Source of the DNA: Mactromeris polynyma
Taxonomy: Eukaryota > Mollusca > Bivalvia > Venerida > Mactridae
Length of the DNA: 64,000 bases
Reading direction: 5' to 3'
NCBI GenBank assembly: GCA_032209605.1
Contig: JASFXZ010000003.1
Coordinates: 29,352,762 to 29,416,761, forward strand
Under the pieces are notes generated by a model, which made no database searches, was not told the DNA's origin, and saw nothing but the letters and a program-made list of their open reading frames with translations. The position numbers were made by a program, and so were the translations under genes. Numbering within the stretch: position 1 is the stretch's first letter; each line of letters starts with the position of its first letter. Below are positions 1 to 12,800 of the stretch, in pieces.

Positions 1-810
1 TTTTGTTGTTAGATCAAATGGTTAACTTTACGACGGCTTTAGAACGGGGCCAATGTAGTACGCACTTTTTACATACTAGTAGATCTTGAATTGAAAGAGG
101 TCAAATTTGTCATAATTCTAAAGATAGTGTTTATTTTTTATGATTATAATAAATGTTAACATAATATGAATGCGATTGCAAATGTGTGAGACAATTCAGT
201 TTAGATTGTTTTAAGTTTTGGTGTCGTAAAATACTAATTTAATCAAGAATATGATAATAACAATGATAATATAATCGACTGTGTGGATGTAGTTTAGTGA
301 ATAATTTAATTTATCAACAATATCGACAAATAATTTGATTTAGAGTGGTTAAATGCTTTGAAAGTATTTACGTCTCATATAATCACCATGACTGTAACAA
401 ATCATAAACTGGTATCGTACTCACAACGAATTAACTTCACTATAGTTTGGCTGTCTAACATTCAACGGTTTATTTTTATTTCCATATACTTTTGTCTACA
501 TGTTTACAGAAAGAACGAAGCACACATACGATCGTCATTATCTATCAGAGGTCCAGTGCTCAGTGTACCTATATATACATGTACAAGGTATATACTTCAG
601 ATACGCAGGTATATTGCCAGCATGAAGGAAAAAATGAGATAAGTATTTAGGATCATAATATTATGTTGGCGTATAAGCGTTCACATCTGAAATTAATATG
701 CAATGCAATAAGTCGAGAGTATAACGCAAATCTACTGTATCTGTTTCCTTCACTTAACCAAGTTACAACAGTTTTGCGTCAAATACTAATAACTTTATAT
801 AGTGACTTAC

Positions 811-1078
811 CATCATTATCACCAGCAACGTTGAAAGGATTTTCAACCCGAGTCATGGAAGCTGTACGACATCGTGGTGAACCATTACATATTTGTATAT
901 ACCATACCCCAGCACTGATAGTGAAACCTGAAGGCTGAGATAGCACAATCCATCCAGGTGTAACAAAACCTATAAACTGTAACAACAAAGCTAGACCACT
1001 GAACACAACAGTACTGATCAGTATAGTACGAAACCAGAAATGTCCGTCCACACGAGAACGTTGTCTGGTTAACGGCAT
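811..1078 (-). CDS. Claudin/PMP22-like tetraspan membrane protein, first coding exon (partial)
   Basis: The reading frame starts at an ATG (1076-1078) and runs 89 codons to a good splice donor (GTAAGT, reverse complement at 805-810), so only the N-terminal part is present. It shows a short basic N-terminus, a hydrophobic membrane segment at about residues 17-40, and then an extracellular loop with W (PGWIVL), GVW and two cysteines (IC, then RC six residues later). This resembles the W-GLW-C-C signature of the claudin/PMP22/EMP superfamily, whose members are four-pass proteins of cell junctions and plasma membrane. The rest of the gene lies at lower coordinates or outside the window; I could not find exon 2 in bases 1-780. 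The subfamily cannot be assigned from one exon. Confidence 0.6.
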
Positions 1079-4000
1079 TTTATCACTATAACGTGTGGTG
1101 AAATATCATAGAATTCCCTTCCTTAGACAAACACTCTCATATAACACTTGTATAGTCCTTCCTGGTTTTCGTCATAACATACAATAAACACCATTCAGTC
1201 AATTGACATAACCATTATTGTTTCCATTAATAATCTATTAGTCCATAAATCCATCGTATAAATTATAATGTAAACTATCGCGATATAATTACACCCGTAT
1301 ACAAAAATCAACAATATAGACGTCTTAAACGAGAACTTCGATTTAACCAAAAATAGTTATAACATCACTATACGTATAGTAGTTAACATAGTGAAGTCAC
1401 AAACCGAAAGATAAGAGTTAATCGGACCTAGTCCGGTTTAAGTTTTTTTCACCACTTCATCACGTGTTTAAATTAAGTTATAAAGGACAGCTGATTATCG
1501 TGGTTGGCTGTATCGTTTCTACACAAACAATGTCATATTTATAATGTAGCGAAGTCGGTGCGTATTCTCTATGTATGTATTTAAGGCGTGTTCGTTGTAT
1601 TGGAAAATCCAGTATCGATCTTCCGATTATGTAAAATCGCGTAACTAGTTCATTGGTATTCGTTCTACATGGAATATTAAGTCTATATTTCATGAACAAT
1701 ATTGTATTGTACGACATGTGCCAACATAATGGAGAATAGGTATGTTAAACCAGTGTTAGTTTCGTTTGTATACAACATCAACCGTATACAAAACAAATAC
1801 ACATCACGCGATGTTATAAAAATAGACTCGCTATTATCTGAGCTAGAAATATATGTTTTCCCCAGATATTGCTTAATGTAAATGTATTATGAAGTAATCT
1901 ATTTAGCTAACTCAATGTGGAACATTCCTTGTAGGAATGCAATATATCCGCACAATTTATGCCGTTTATTTACTTTTTGGTTAAATAAATACTTTGAAAT
2001 ACGGGGAAATGATGCCATGATATAAATCAGATTGTAAATTACAGCTGAAGTCAAAGAGAGGTAACTCAACCTAGTACGATTAGCTTCCCTTACATCACTA
2101 ACCGATGTCGGAGTTCATCATGATTACTTTTTTAATTAGCACTATCAGTTCCGAATTAATCAAACTATCCAATGATTAATTTCTGTGACATAGAAGGCAC
2201 ATTAAAACGTGTGTGTCCACAAGGGATCACAATTTTCCTTTGTGATGCCGTCCTGTGTGGTCACACCAACCCTTCATTTTTAGTTTAGTTTGGTGTCTCA
2301 TCCCCATTTTGATTTCAGTGAGTAAGTTAGGGATCTGTGTGTTGAGGGTACGATTTGTGCATATGACATTTCCTATGTTTCTCGGTTTTTACTTATTTGA
2401 ACACGTGACGAAACTCTAGTTTGTACTTAATGTTTTTTTCTGGCTTGAAAAGGTACGTTGAAGAGAATAATGAATACACAAGATGTATGTTAGCTGATGA
2501 AAGAACATCCCAAAACATAAAGCACTTATTTCCTTCATTTGACATATTGTTCCATGACTTTATTGTAAGGAATTATACACGGAAGTTAAGGTTGGCCATT
2601 ATTTACATTACGGAGGAAGAAATAGTTAAGCAAGCCGTGTGAATAACCACGCTATAGTACGGTCACTTACAATACGCCTCGAGCCTCCAAACACTGTATT
2701 CTGTACGATTCGTTACATCCAGCAAATAAAATATCTGACACATTACTGAAAACTGATTGCTTTGTAAAACTCATTTTGAAAATTAATTGGAAATGCCTCG
2801 GAATTATATTAAAGAATAACACATTTTATTAAAAAATACCATAACAATAAGCATTGTCAGTTCATTTCTAAGAATTGATAGACTATCGATTCGTATTTTT
2901 CTTTTGATGGTTACACAGTACCACATACTGAAGCTCTCTGAAAGGGAATGATAAGTATATATCTAACCTTTAAGATGGATTTATGCAGTGCGGAACATTA
3001 CTGTATGACTGAAAAAGACGGAAGATCGATCCCAGAATGCTGTGCGAGCGAATCAATAATGTCTTCCGCTATTAGCAGAATACAGGAATTGCTGAATTGA
3101 CGAATTGAATAAAATATGCTGGTAACACTATATTTTTGGAATATTTCAATTCAACAAAGGCTTATTGGGTGTAATTAGGTGAGTGTAAATTATTTGCCGT
3201 ATATTTTTCTAGCTATACCGTACATTTAGGTTATATTTGTATATCAGTAATATTGATATAGGCAACATCGCTTATAATATTGATTTTACATTCGTAGAAA
3301 GGATATTTATCATTACATAACAGTTTTGATTCCATATCACTACACATTATTTGAGCTATATATATATACATGTATATAACTCCGAATATTATACCGACAC
3401 TTTGTTTTATAGCGAGAATTCTGCTACATAAATCAAATATAATTATTGACTCGTCAATATCAATATACATTTGTATTTATCATATATTACTTGATATGAG
3501 TGGGCGTACCGTACCTATCAATGACCTTCATTTTAAGTCAAGCGGCGCGATCAACGGAGCATCTAAGCTAAGCGACCAAGGGTTACATTCAATGAAGTAA
3601 CATCTCAGCATCTCAGACTTTTTTATTGATTATGGCGGTCTGCAAATTAGCCTTTTATCAGTTCTATAAGGACAGATATTGATCCCACCAGTACTCGTTG
3701 ATGTCAAACCAGTACTAGCATCTTATATCTAAAACATGTAATATACAATCAAACCTGCCTTGGGCAGCTAGTCTATGGATATATGAAATGTGACCGCTTG
3801 AAGCAGGTGACTGTTTAATGCAGTTGTATTTAATTTAAACATGACATGTTATAATTCATCAACATCGGCTGTTTATCACAGGTGGCTGCTTATCACATGT
3901 GACCACTTACACACGTGTGACTGTTGTACTAGCATAATTTAGATCGATTGTCTGTAACAAACCTTGCACATAGAAAATTTAACATAATTCCATAAACACA

Positions 4001-4239
4001 GCAAAGGGTACCGCTGTTCCTACTTACGTAACTATAGTTACATGAACAGTTTAACATTTATGTGTATAAATGAACACTTTTCTCAACAGCAAATTGACTG
4101 ATCTTTGACATAAAACCCACATGTTGTAGTAGTATTGTATGATTTTAGATTAAATAGTACCACTAGACAACATACTCAAATACAGTCGCCTCTCTGAGTA
4201 TGATTTTTTTGTGATTTTTGACAGAATGTTATACAGCTA
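1079..4239. other. Non-coding stretch, nothing recognised
   Basis: AT-rich sequence upstream of the claudin-like exon. It probably includes that gene's 5' UTR and promoter. The short open frames here have no splice-site support, no recognisable domain and skewed composition. I see no convincing gene. Confidence 0.5.
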
Positions 4240-4397
4240 CATTAAAACCTCACTTAAATACCACCTCATAATAAGACCACCACAAACGTTTTAAATTCAT
4301 TTTCACTGTTTTTTTTTTATTCAACATCAATATTAAGACTACTCCAAGACAAGTTCACAAGGGTCTCAATATTGGTATTATTATCGAGAGTTTACTG
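4240..4397. mobile_element. pogo/Tigger-like MITE, copy 1
   Basis: A 158-bp element begins CATTAAAACCTCACTT and ends with the matching inverted sequence GAGAGTTTACTG, flanked by TA on both sides. Its interior has phrases such as 'aataagaccacc' and 'ttttcactgttttt' that recur in the copies at 8583, 13560 and 41833. The TIR (CAGTAAAACCTC type) and TA target site are those of the pogo/Tigger branch of Tc1/mariner. It is non-autonomous. Confidence 0.7.
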
Positions 4398-4505
4398 TAT
4401 GAAGTGCTTTGTCCACAAATACAGCCTCTTTTGGGAAAGCGTCAGTAATTCAAAGATAAAAACGTAGTATTACGAAATCTACATACAAAATACAATTACA
4501 AAATG

Positions 4506-4735
4506 TAGGCCGTTAGCCAAGTTGGCAGAGCACTTGACTGTCAAACTATGTGGGGCGTTTGTACTCCGTGAACTCTAGTTATTCGTTCAAAGGCACTTGT
4601 CTTCCACCTCGGCCTCATGTCAGGAAGCTGTCATTTGCTTGTAGAAGAACATGTTAGTACTGGTTGGTCACCCAGCAACACACGCTAGTTCAACTGGCAA
4701 CCGTACGTAACTCGAACACTGAAGCACCAACAAAA
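4506..4735 (+). mobile_element. tRNA-derived SINE
   Basis: The 5' part reads like a tRNA gene (TTAGCCAAGTTGGCAGAG, an A-box-like sequence), followed by a degenerate B-box region. The body (GTCAGGAAGCTGTCATTTGC, then 'tactggttggt') is also found in the SINEs at 23996 and 44196, so the three appear to be one family with a shared 3' body. Confidence 0.55.
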
Positions 4736-5542
4736 ACGAAAATGTAGGAATTTTAACAACACGACCTGGAGTTATGCAAAACGCAATCGCATGATCTGGA
4801 TATTTTTTTTAGTAAAATTGTTAATATATCGCGAAGGAATTGTATCTAGACGTCATTTTTATCAATGTCCAGTCGGTATTTTAAAGAATTAACCAGTTAA
4901 TCATGTACAATGTGAAAGAAATACTAGTATCAACTTATCAGAACTATTATTTTATCCGAAATACGTTTACAATAATGGATATGTATTCATTCGTAAGATT
5001 TCCGTGAGTATTACGACTGAAAATTTAATGTTTTGGGAATATCACCTTGAGCCATGACCATGAATATACTAGCAACACATTACGTGACTAATCGATACGG
5101 AGCAGCAAGGGTAGTAGTAATATACCGGTATTAGTGCACCCTACCATTATTAGCGGTAAGTACTAGCAGTATCCCTGACATTACTGTCAGCATAAAAGCA
5201 ATAATATCCCAAATTGCACATACATACTAATTTGTAAAAAAATGCTAAAGCCTCAAATGCAGAAATTGAAACGACGTTACAGGAAGCATGAAAAGTAAAA
5301 GGGTACATTCTGTTAATTTATAATTTCTCAAAATGTGTAGGAAATATTAAAAACACATACTTAATTCTCAGTATCACATGAAATAGCGATTTCAACAAGT
5401 TCTGCAGTTCAGTAACAGATCAATACCGACATATAGAATAGTTACAGCCGTATCACTGTCCGTACTTTTATCAGTTAGAGCAATAATACTGCTACTGAAA
5501 AAACAGCTATTTCTACCAGCGTCACATCGATATTCTTATGTA

Positions 5543-5750
5543 TTCGTTCGTTCGTTCGTTCGTTCGTTCGTTCGTTCGTTCGTTCGTTCGTTCGTTCGTT
5601 CGTTCGTTCGTTCGTTCGTTCGTTCGTTCGTTCGTTCGTTCGTTCGTTCGTTCGTTCGTTCGTTCGTTCGTTCGTTCGTTCGTTCGTTCGTTCGCTCGCT
5701 CGCTCGCTCGCTCGCTCGCTCGCTCGCTCGTTCGTTCGTTCGTTCGTTCG
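5543..5750. repeat. (TTCG)n microsatellite with a CTCG variant block
   Basis: About 52 uninterrupted tetranucleotide units. TTCG fills most of the tract. Units at about 5695-5730 are CTCG, and the last five are TTCG again. The apparent Arg-Ser-Phe-Val protein on the plus strand is an artefact of the repeat. Confidence 0.95.
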
Positions 5751-6070
5751 AATGTTTGTGAATAAGGCCCTAGTTAAATATTACTATGAGGAGGCGCATG
5801 CATTTTCTACTCAGGCAAAAGTAATCGGCTTGAGTGATTGGCAATGGTACGAGAGAAATATGTTTACATTTGTTCGCATGCATAAGTAATAATTTATCAA
5901 CGGTATCACATTGTCTATGCATTGTCATATTGTATATACATTTGAACCGTTGTTCTGGTGCAGCTAACGAAACGTATCAGTCTGTGTTTGCATGATCATG
6001 TGCAATAAATCTGCTCTTTACGTGCAATTTCCGTATTGCAGTTCATTTGAAAAGTAAAACTATACCCCAG

Positions 6071-6129
6071 AGAACGAGAACCGGAAAGTCACGACTCATT
6101 AAGTGAACGTAAAGAACAAGAAGAGGAAG
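6071..6129 (+). CDS. Candidate upstream exon of the FAMeT/PNP gene
   Basis: A 59-nt segment lies between a pyrimidine-poor acceptor (ACCCCAG) and a donor GTAACA. Its open frame is rich in Glu, Arg and Ser, and it ends in phase 1, which is what the exon at 7973 needs. It contains no ATG, so a further start exon would be required. The only support is phase and open frame; it could easily be chance. Confidence 0.25.
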
Positions 6130-7035
6130 GTAACACTGTAGTGACCATATTAGTAATACTGTAGACAGATACAAATTACGTCGTAAATATTCTTCACCCA
6201 ATATAGCAAACCCATTATACTGAGTCTGAATTTGTCTTATGTATTCTACAATTAGACATCGTTTTCTCTTATTTTCACCATATTTGTGCTAGACCAATAA
6301 TTGTGTGAGAGATTAGACGTGTATGATACATCATTGGCTTCGTGCATGTCTGGTAAGGATAGAGAAATGTTACGTGTTGTTATTGATTTACTTGGACTAT
6401 GGAGGTAATACAGGTGATTATCATTTCAGGAAGTGTTGACTGGTGACATTATACACACTCAAACTGGAACAAATGACAGTCAATGTCAATGAATCCGAAG
6501 GTATATTTATATACTTCTTCATACATATAACACGCATTGTGTGCGTAATATATGGTGTAACTATTGCACTAATTTACAATGGGCATTTGAGCATGTGAAG
6601 GTTGTATGTTGAAACGACTATCGGACAGTAACTTATACATAAAAATCTATTTGTGATAGCATGTGATAGCATGGTTGTTTCCAATATAAGCTGTATGTAT
6701 TACATACTCGTCGATAATGGATAAAGGATATATCAATTAGGACTCTGTGTATAGCATTTTATTGTGAGTGTTAGTTCAAAGATTGTTGGTAACATCAATG
6801 CTACATGATTCAGTATTACTGACGATGGCAAATGAACGACATGTTATTATTGAACACAGGAATGGCACGAACCGTTAATACAAAGAGGGATATTGGTAAT
6901 TCATTATTTAAATGCTTCCGAGATTCATTGCATATAGGATGTTAATTATACTTCCGAGATTCATTGCATATCGGATGTTAATTACATTCCACGGAGTCAC
7001 GTGATATCAAGTTAATCAACTTGTCATCAGGTTTC

Positions 7036-7164
7036 CACTCGGCATATGTGACACTCGGCATATGTGACACTCGGCATATGTGACACTCGGCATATGTGAC
7101 ACTCGGCATATGTGACACTCGGCATATGTGACACTCGGCATATGTGACACTCGGCATATGTGAC
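7036..7164. repeat. 16-bp tandem repeat, 8 copies
   Basis: The unit cactcggcatatgtga is repeated about eight times almost perfectly. Each unit contains the E-box-like palindrome CATATG. Because 16 is not a multiple of three, all frames stay open on the minus strand and give a spurious Cys/His/Met-rich protein tail. Confidence 0.95.
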
Positions 7165-7972
7165 TTTTAATTAATTCAATATTGCGTTTCAAGTAAGCTA
7201 TTTTCTCAGTGTTGATATGTTGCCGACTTGTCCATATTTTATCTGAAATCTGATAAACAATGCAGTCTAAAACATGGATAGACGAGTCATCGACCATTTT
7301 AAATGCATGTACATTGTTGATGTAACAATCGATGAACCTCGTGTTCACATTTGGTGTGCGATTTCTACGCACACGCATGTATGACAGGGCAACTAGGAAT
7401 GAAATTAATAAAACATCCATTTGTTAGAGTATCACGCGACGGGTACAAGACATTTGCTTCTGTTTAACGATTCGAGAAATATCAATAATGCATTCTGTTC
7501 AATATTAAGTTGTGTGTATAACATTATGAAGTCATGCATTCAGCGTGTGTTGTTTAAGTGTTTGTCCTTGATATGCTTTGATGATATCAAGAGCAGTTGA
7601 TATTTTCATTAAATCAGAGTCAATCAGACATTGTTCATCCGAATTTTCAAGATTGACATCAATGGCTTTCCAGGATTCAGATTCTGTATAAGGCTTGTAA
7701 ACTGCGCTAGAACGTTTGCTCATGAATTGTTCTTCATTTCTTTGACACAATGGACTGGTATATGTCTCAGTAGAATAAAGATGCTTGTCACAAGATAATT
7801 TCTAACACATCCAACCCTTTACGTTAGCTGCTTCTGTGTGAGGAATGCATTGAATGAGAGAACTCGATCGTTTCCGTTGGTGTTTCGATTTCTTTTCTTT
7901 AAGCCGCATTTGTTATTTTTACAAAATTAATTACATGTATTTATATACAAGTATGTCGCCTGTCTTTTTCAG

Positions 7973-9819
7973 AGGTAGTATTGACAGCAGGTAAACGAGA
8001 TGGGAAAGCAGTCGTACGGTTAGATAGGAGACATGTGTCCGAGTTGGAAAGGACAAAATTACATCACGTGACAAGTGGTCCATACAAAGGACTCATTATT
8101 AACAAGAAATCTCATTGTAAGACATTGGCTTGATCACAGTAAAGACAACTTTGTCCGTTTCTTGTTGTGCACATATTCTTCTAAGTATCATACATCTCAT
8201 ATACATATATCATTGGATTTAGTATCATGTAGTAGTGTGAATATGACGTCAATATAGCACATGATTATAATGCTGGTAACATACAGTTCTTGAGACTATA
8301 TTTCAGGATATATTTTCATGCATATATTGAATGTTTAGATATTTAGATACAACAGAAGAACGTCCTTAGGTTGTGTCTCTATGACAATTTACTTGTGTAT
8401 GTATTCCACTTCTCTAGAGCGACCATCTGTTGAGAAACAACATATCCTCTACAACATTAACAATAGTACCCGAAAAGAAAATGCCACCTCCATTAAACTT
8501 CTCTAGATCATCGACCTCTTAAGAACAACTGAGACACTAAGATCTCAAAACGTGTTGCACTGAAGAGGTTGCGCGGTATGAACAGTAAAACCTCACTTAA
8601 AGTCCACTTCAATAATAAGACCACATATTTTTTTATTTTCACTGTTTTGCTCTTTATTCAACCTCAATATTAAGACCACCTCTATTAGAAGACCGGCCTT
8701 CAAAGGTCCCAAAGGTGGTCATATTATTGAGGTTTTACTGTTTACTCAGGTGTTGATATTAGAGAAATATATCAAAGGTACGCTTATTTTTTTATAATTA
8801 TATTACATGCACATATTTCAGGTTTAGAGAATGGTGATCCAGCAGAGGCCCGTCTTGAGTTCCTGGCATTCTTGGTCAACAAGGAACATAATAATGAACC
8901 AGTACAAGACTACTGGACACTGAAGTTCTGGTTCCGTGGTAAACCTGATGGTATCACCAAGAAAAGGACGTTTACTCAATACTTCCAAGATCTGATGAGT
9001 CCAGATAACTTTCCTAAGAGTGAGTTGCTGATGTTGTTTTTAGCTTGAAATACACTCGGACCTCGTTTATTCGACAACCTTTTATTCGAATACTTGGTAT
9101 AATCCGAAATACATATCATGTATATTCTTCTTCTATCCAGGTCGAATTGTAATGGGCTATTCGAAACCCTGTATTATTCGAAATACAATTTCAGACCTGG
9201 TGAATTCGAATGAACGAGGGCCGACTGTAGTATGCTTACATAGAATGTTTACACTCCTTTATCTTAAAGTCATGTGGCTAACTACACGTATATACTATTT
9301 GCTTCTTAAGATGAAACAATCTTTTATATTGATTTTTAAAGAGGAACTCTTGGAAAACAAATTAATTTATTATCATCTTGGTTAACATTGGGCCATACAT
9401 GCAGCCTGGGATCAATCGCCGATATATTTAATTATTCCCGTAGCTTTTTATACGAAAACTGAGTTACTTGTGATATCCACGTCGGACGTTTTTTGCGTCG
9501 TATGAAAACAAACGTCAGGCCTAAACACAAGCCAGCATACCTTGAACAGTTTCAAATAAATCTCGCTTAAAATGGCGATAATTTTAATGAACTGAATATT
9601 TTTTTAATTTCATTTGAACCAAATACATCAAATAAGCATACCACTTAAGTCCTTCATTATAAGTAGTTTTACGTTTTGTATTTGATTGTATCTAAGATTA
9701 CATGTGCTTCATGAAGAAAGCTATGGTGTTGATGAAGACATACTTACTGATCAAACGTGTAGAACTGGAAGTGGAACAAGTAACTAAGCTCCAGTCACCA
9801 GAAGCCACGCCTCCCATTA
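7973..9819 (+). CDS. N-terminal three exons of the FAMeT/PNP gene, no recognised domain
   Basis: Exons 7973-8116, 8822-9019 and 9697-9819 begin after AG acceptors and end at GTAAGA, GTGAGT and GTAAGT donors. Phases run 1-1-1 and connect to the FAMeT exon. The encoded peptide is charged and soluble. It includes KRDGKAVVRLDRRHVSELE and a Trp/Phe-rich part (DYWTLKFWFRGKPDG); the third exon is Met/Leu-rich. No signal peptide or membrane segment is seen and I do not recognise a family. The first two exons are the better supported; the third has a weak acceptor (TATCTAAG) but fits the phase exactly. Confidence 0.5.
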
Positions 9820-12800
9820 GTAAGTATTGGATATACAATGTACATGTATAATCAGTGTCAAAATATTGAATATCCCCATCATCAGCAAAGAGATATCCAA
9901 ATCTACCAAGTACAACAGAATTTGAGTTGCATCTATAGTGAGTTACTTTAATTAGTTGTGTTCAATCTAAGAATGGGTCGTGAAATCACCTGAATACGGC
10001 ACCAATTATCTCATACATTATTGTCATTTGGAAGAAAGTCTCCAAACCAGAATATCATCATAATGGTTCTATTTAACACGCATATAAGTAAGTGCTATTC
10101 CATTTCACCTATTAGTCTAATACCTTATGCAGATTTCTGAGATGGTGCGTTCTTGTCTGCTTGTTTATGATTTCTTTGTCTGTTATAGAGAGTTTCGTGA
10201 GTCTATTCACACCGGACATTTACCAGTACAATTTTGTACCGGAAATCTCCATGACAACTAAGACGTTTCTAACGTTCATGATCAAGGCTAAATGTGACGC
10301 CCATATTGCCCTGTCTGCAACATATGGAGAGTTACATAAGAAGACAATAGAGATTGTGATTGGAGCGGAAAACAACACTAAATCTATGATAAAAGACGGT
10401 GTAGAAGGAAGTATAAGAGCCGATGCTTTAACTGCCAACATTCTTAGTGGAAATGTAAGTATATAAGACATGTTTGTATCAATTGAACAATGTCTACATT
10501 CAGTCTATTTAAATGAAACGGAAACGTGGAAATACAAGTAATAATATTCATGTCCCTGATCTCCGACGCTTAAGTAAGGATAGTACACATCAACATCTTC
10601 TGTAAGTGACGTCATTTCAAGAAAACGCAACACGTGATGTCACTTTTTGCAAGCAGGAACCAATATTTACTCCATACGGTCACTTCATTTTCATATTGCC
10701 ATATGGGACAAATATTGCTTACTGTCAGTACACGGTGACGTCACATGTGACGTTTTCTGAAAATGACGTCACTTAAAGAAGAGGTTGAAAATCGTACAAC
10801 GGCGCTCCTCTATAAGATGTCTTTATAGAAATAAAAATAAAGCATACGTCTATACACATGTCTTATCGTTAGATACGTCCTGGTGTACAAACATAAATCA
10901 CGCTCTGTTGTTATAAGGGAATTGTTTGATTCATGGACGGTCATTTCGAGTTCTAAATCAAGATCAGCATGCATAGGTTTCTCTGACATTTACGATGTTT
11001 TGTAGACGTAATTAAGATATATCAGAACGGTACAATATTAGTCTAGACTGGTGAGAACTTGTAAACTCTCGTATTGATCTGGCAGGAATTGCGGTATTTC
11101 TGGATAAGTTGGGGCAGTCACAAGATAGAAGTTGGACGTGGTGCGCATTATGGAGAGGGAAAGTTTCTTGAATGGCATCTACCCGACAATAAACGATTCG
11201 CAATCAGTTCATTGGCTGTTGCTACTGATCATACGTCACATGGACAGTTTGAATTTGCCGAATTAATGGGTGAGTAGTGGTAACTTATTGTATAACATCT
11301 AAACGTCTATAACAATACCAGGACAAGTTTTTAACAGCAGTTTAATTATGAATACTGCTCGGGTTTTCTTTTTGTAAATTTTGTTATTTCATTCATAGAA
11401 AACCAATTCCTTATTCTGATTCATTTATTGATAGTGATATTTGTAATTCGCCGACCCCATTGTTCTATTTGTGTCCTTATTACATTTAATGTGTTCGATA
11501 CCAAATTTAGCTGGTGGCTGTCCTATGACATTATGTTGCTACGTTTTGTCCTTTTTATCAAGAGTGATGAAATGTTCACGTAATGAAAATGTGGTATTCT
11601 GAGAGTTAAGCATATGAGCGCCGCTGTACGATTTCCATCCTCTTCTTGAAGTGATGTCATTTCCAGAAAACGTCACATGTGACGTCACCACGTACTGACA
11701 TGGTAAGCAATATTTACCCCATATGGCAATATGAAAACGAAATGCAAATAGTGTGACATCACACATTGCGTTCTCTTGAAATGACGTCACTTACAGAAGA
11801 TGTTGTAAATCCCACAGCAGCGCAAATTTGATAAGTTTGTTATTTAACCCATTGATGATTTCTGTGTGTGTTGAAACTGTACTATTGTTAGAAGTGGAGA
11901 CTGACTACAGCAAGAAAGCAAAGAAATCACGTATGCGGAGACAAATCATGTGGTTGGCCAAAAAACAAAGGATCTTACATTGTATGGAAGATGCTTACCC
12001 TAACACATTGTCTGTACAAGACCTCTTGCAGTAAGTCTTTGCATGCGTATACTCCAGTCCCTAGGGGTGTTCTGTGTGCAAATAATGTCCAGAGCTCAAT
12101 TATACATCAATGTGTAGGGGAATGTCTCAGCTTTAAGACAATCTTGGGTGCCGTTGTCGCATCATGGTACGATTTTAGAAATCCAAGATGGCCGCCAAAA
12201 TTGTGAAAAAAGCGCGTATTAAAATTTTTGGGTAAAATAAAGTTCATTTTGTGTAAATGATTTTCCAAGTGCGAAAAAATTGTTCATTTAATGATACACT
12301 TTTCAAGTATATTCAATTTACATACAATTTTAGCTGACTTTATGGTGATTTTTAAAAATTAAAAATAAAGTGTGTATCAATCATGAATAGACATTGTTAG
12401 TTTATTTATTTCAACTAAATCAGTAATTTTAAAAACGATTGCCGACTGAGGCATACGTGTACAGCACGAAGATTTACCGGTATTTATTTACTACTATCGG
12501 CATTGAGTACAAGTCACAAATTCTCTAAAAGAGTAGCCGATTGATACAATACGACCCGAAGATATATTGTAAATCATTTTAAAGCATTATCTTCATTTCG
12601 AGAACATTTTATTAAGAGGTGTACCAACATTAAGCACGCGTCCATTGTTACTTATAGGCAACAAGCGGGTGGAAATCTTGATGCTGGTACATTAGTTATG
12701 ATGATGAAGGAACTTGAGAAAAGTCAACATGTCCGAGAAGTTGAAGTGGGTCGTTGGTTGCGGATTCAACATGAAATACATTGTGGTTCTGGACATGGTA

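Noticed and set aside
5538..5765. Plus-strand frame encoding a Ser-Phe-Val-Arg repeat protein
   Set aside because: It is the translation of the TTCG microsatellite; no conserved flanking sequence.
7016..7420. 134-codon minus-strand frame
   Set aside because: Its C-terminal third is the 16-bp tandem repeat. The rest has protein-like composition but no domain, splice site or neighbour to support a gene.
7532..7750. 72-codon minus-strand frame starting MCQRNEEQFMSKRSS
   Set aside because: Composition is plausible, but there is no recognised domain and no supporting exon; it overlaps the region just upstream of the plus-strand FAMeT gene.
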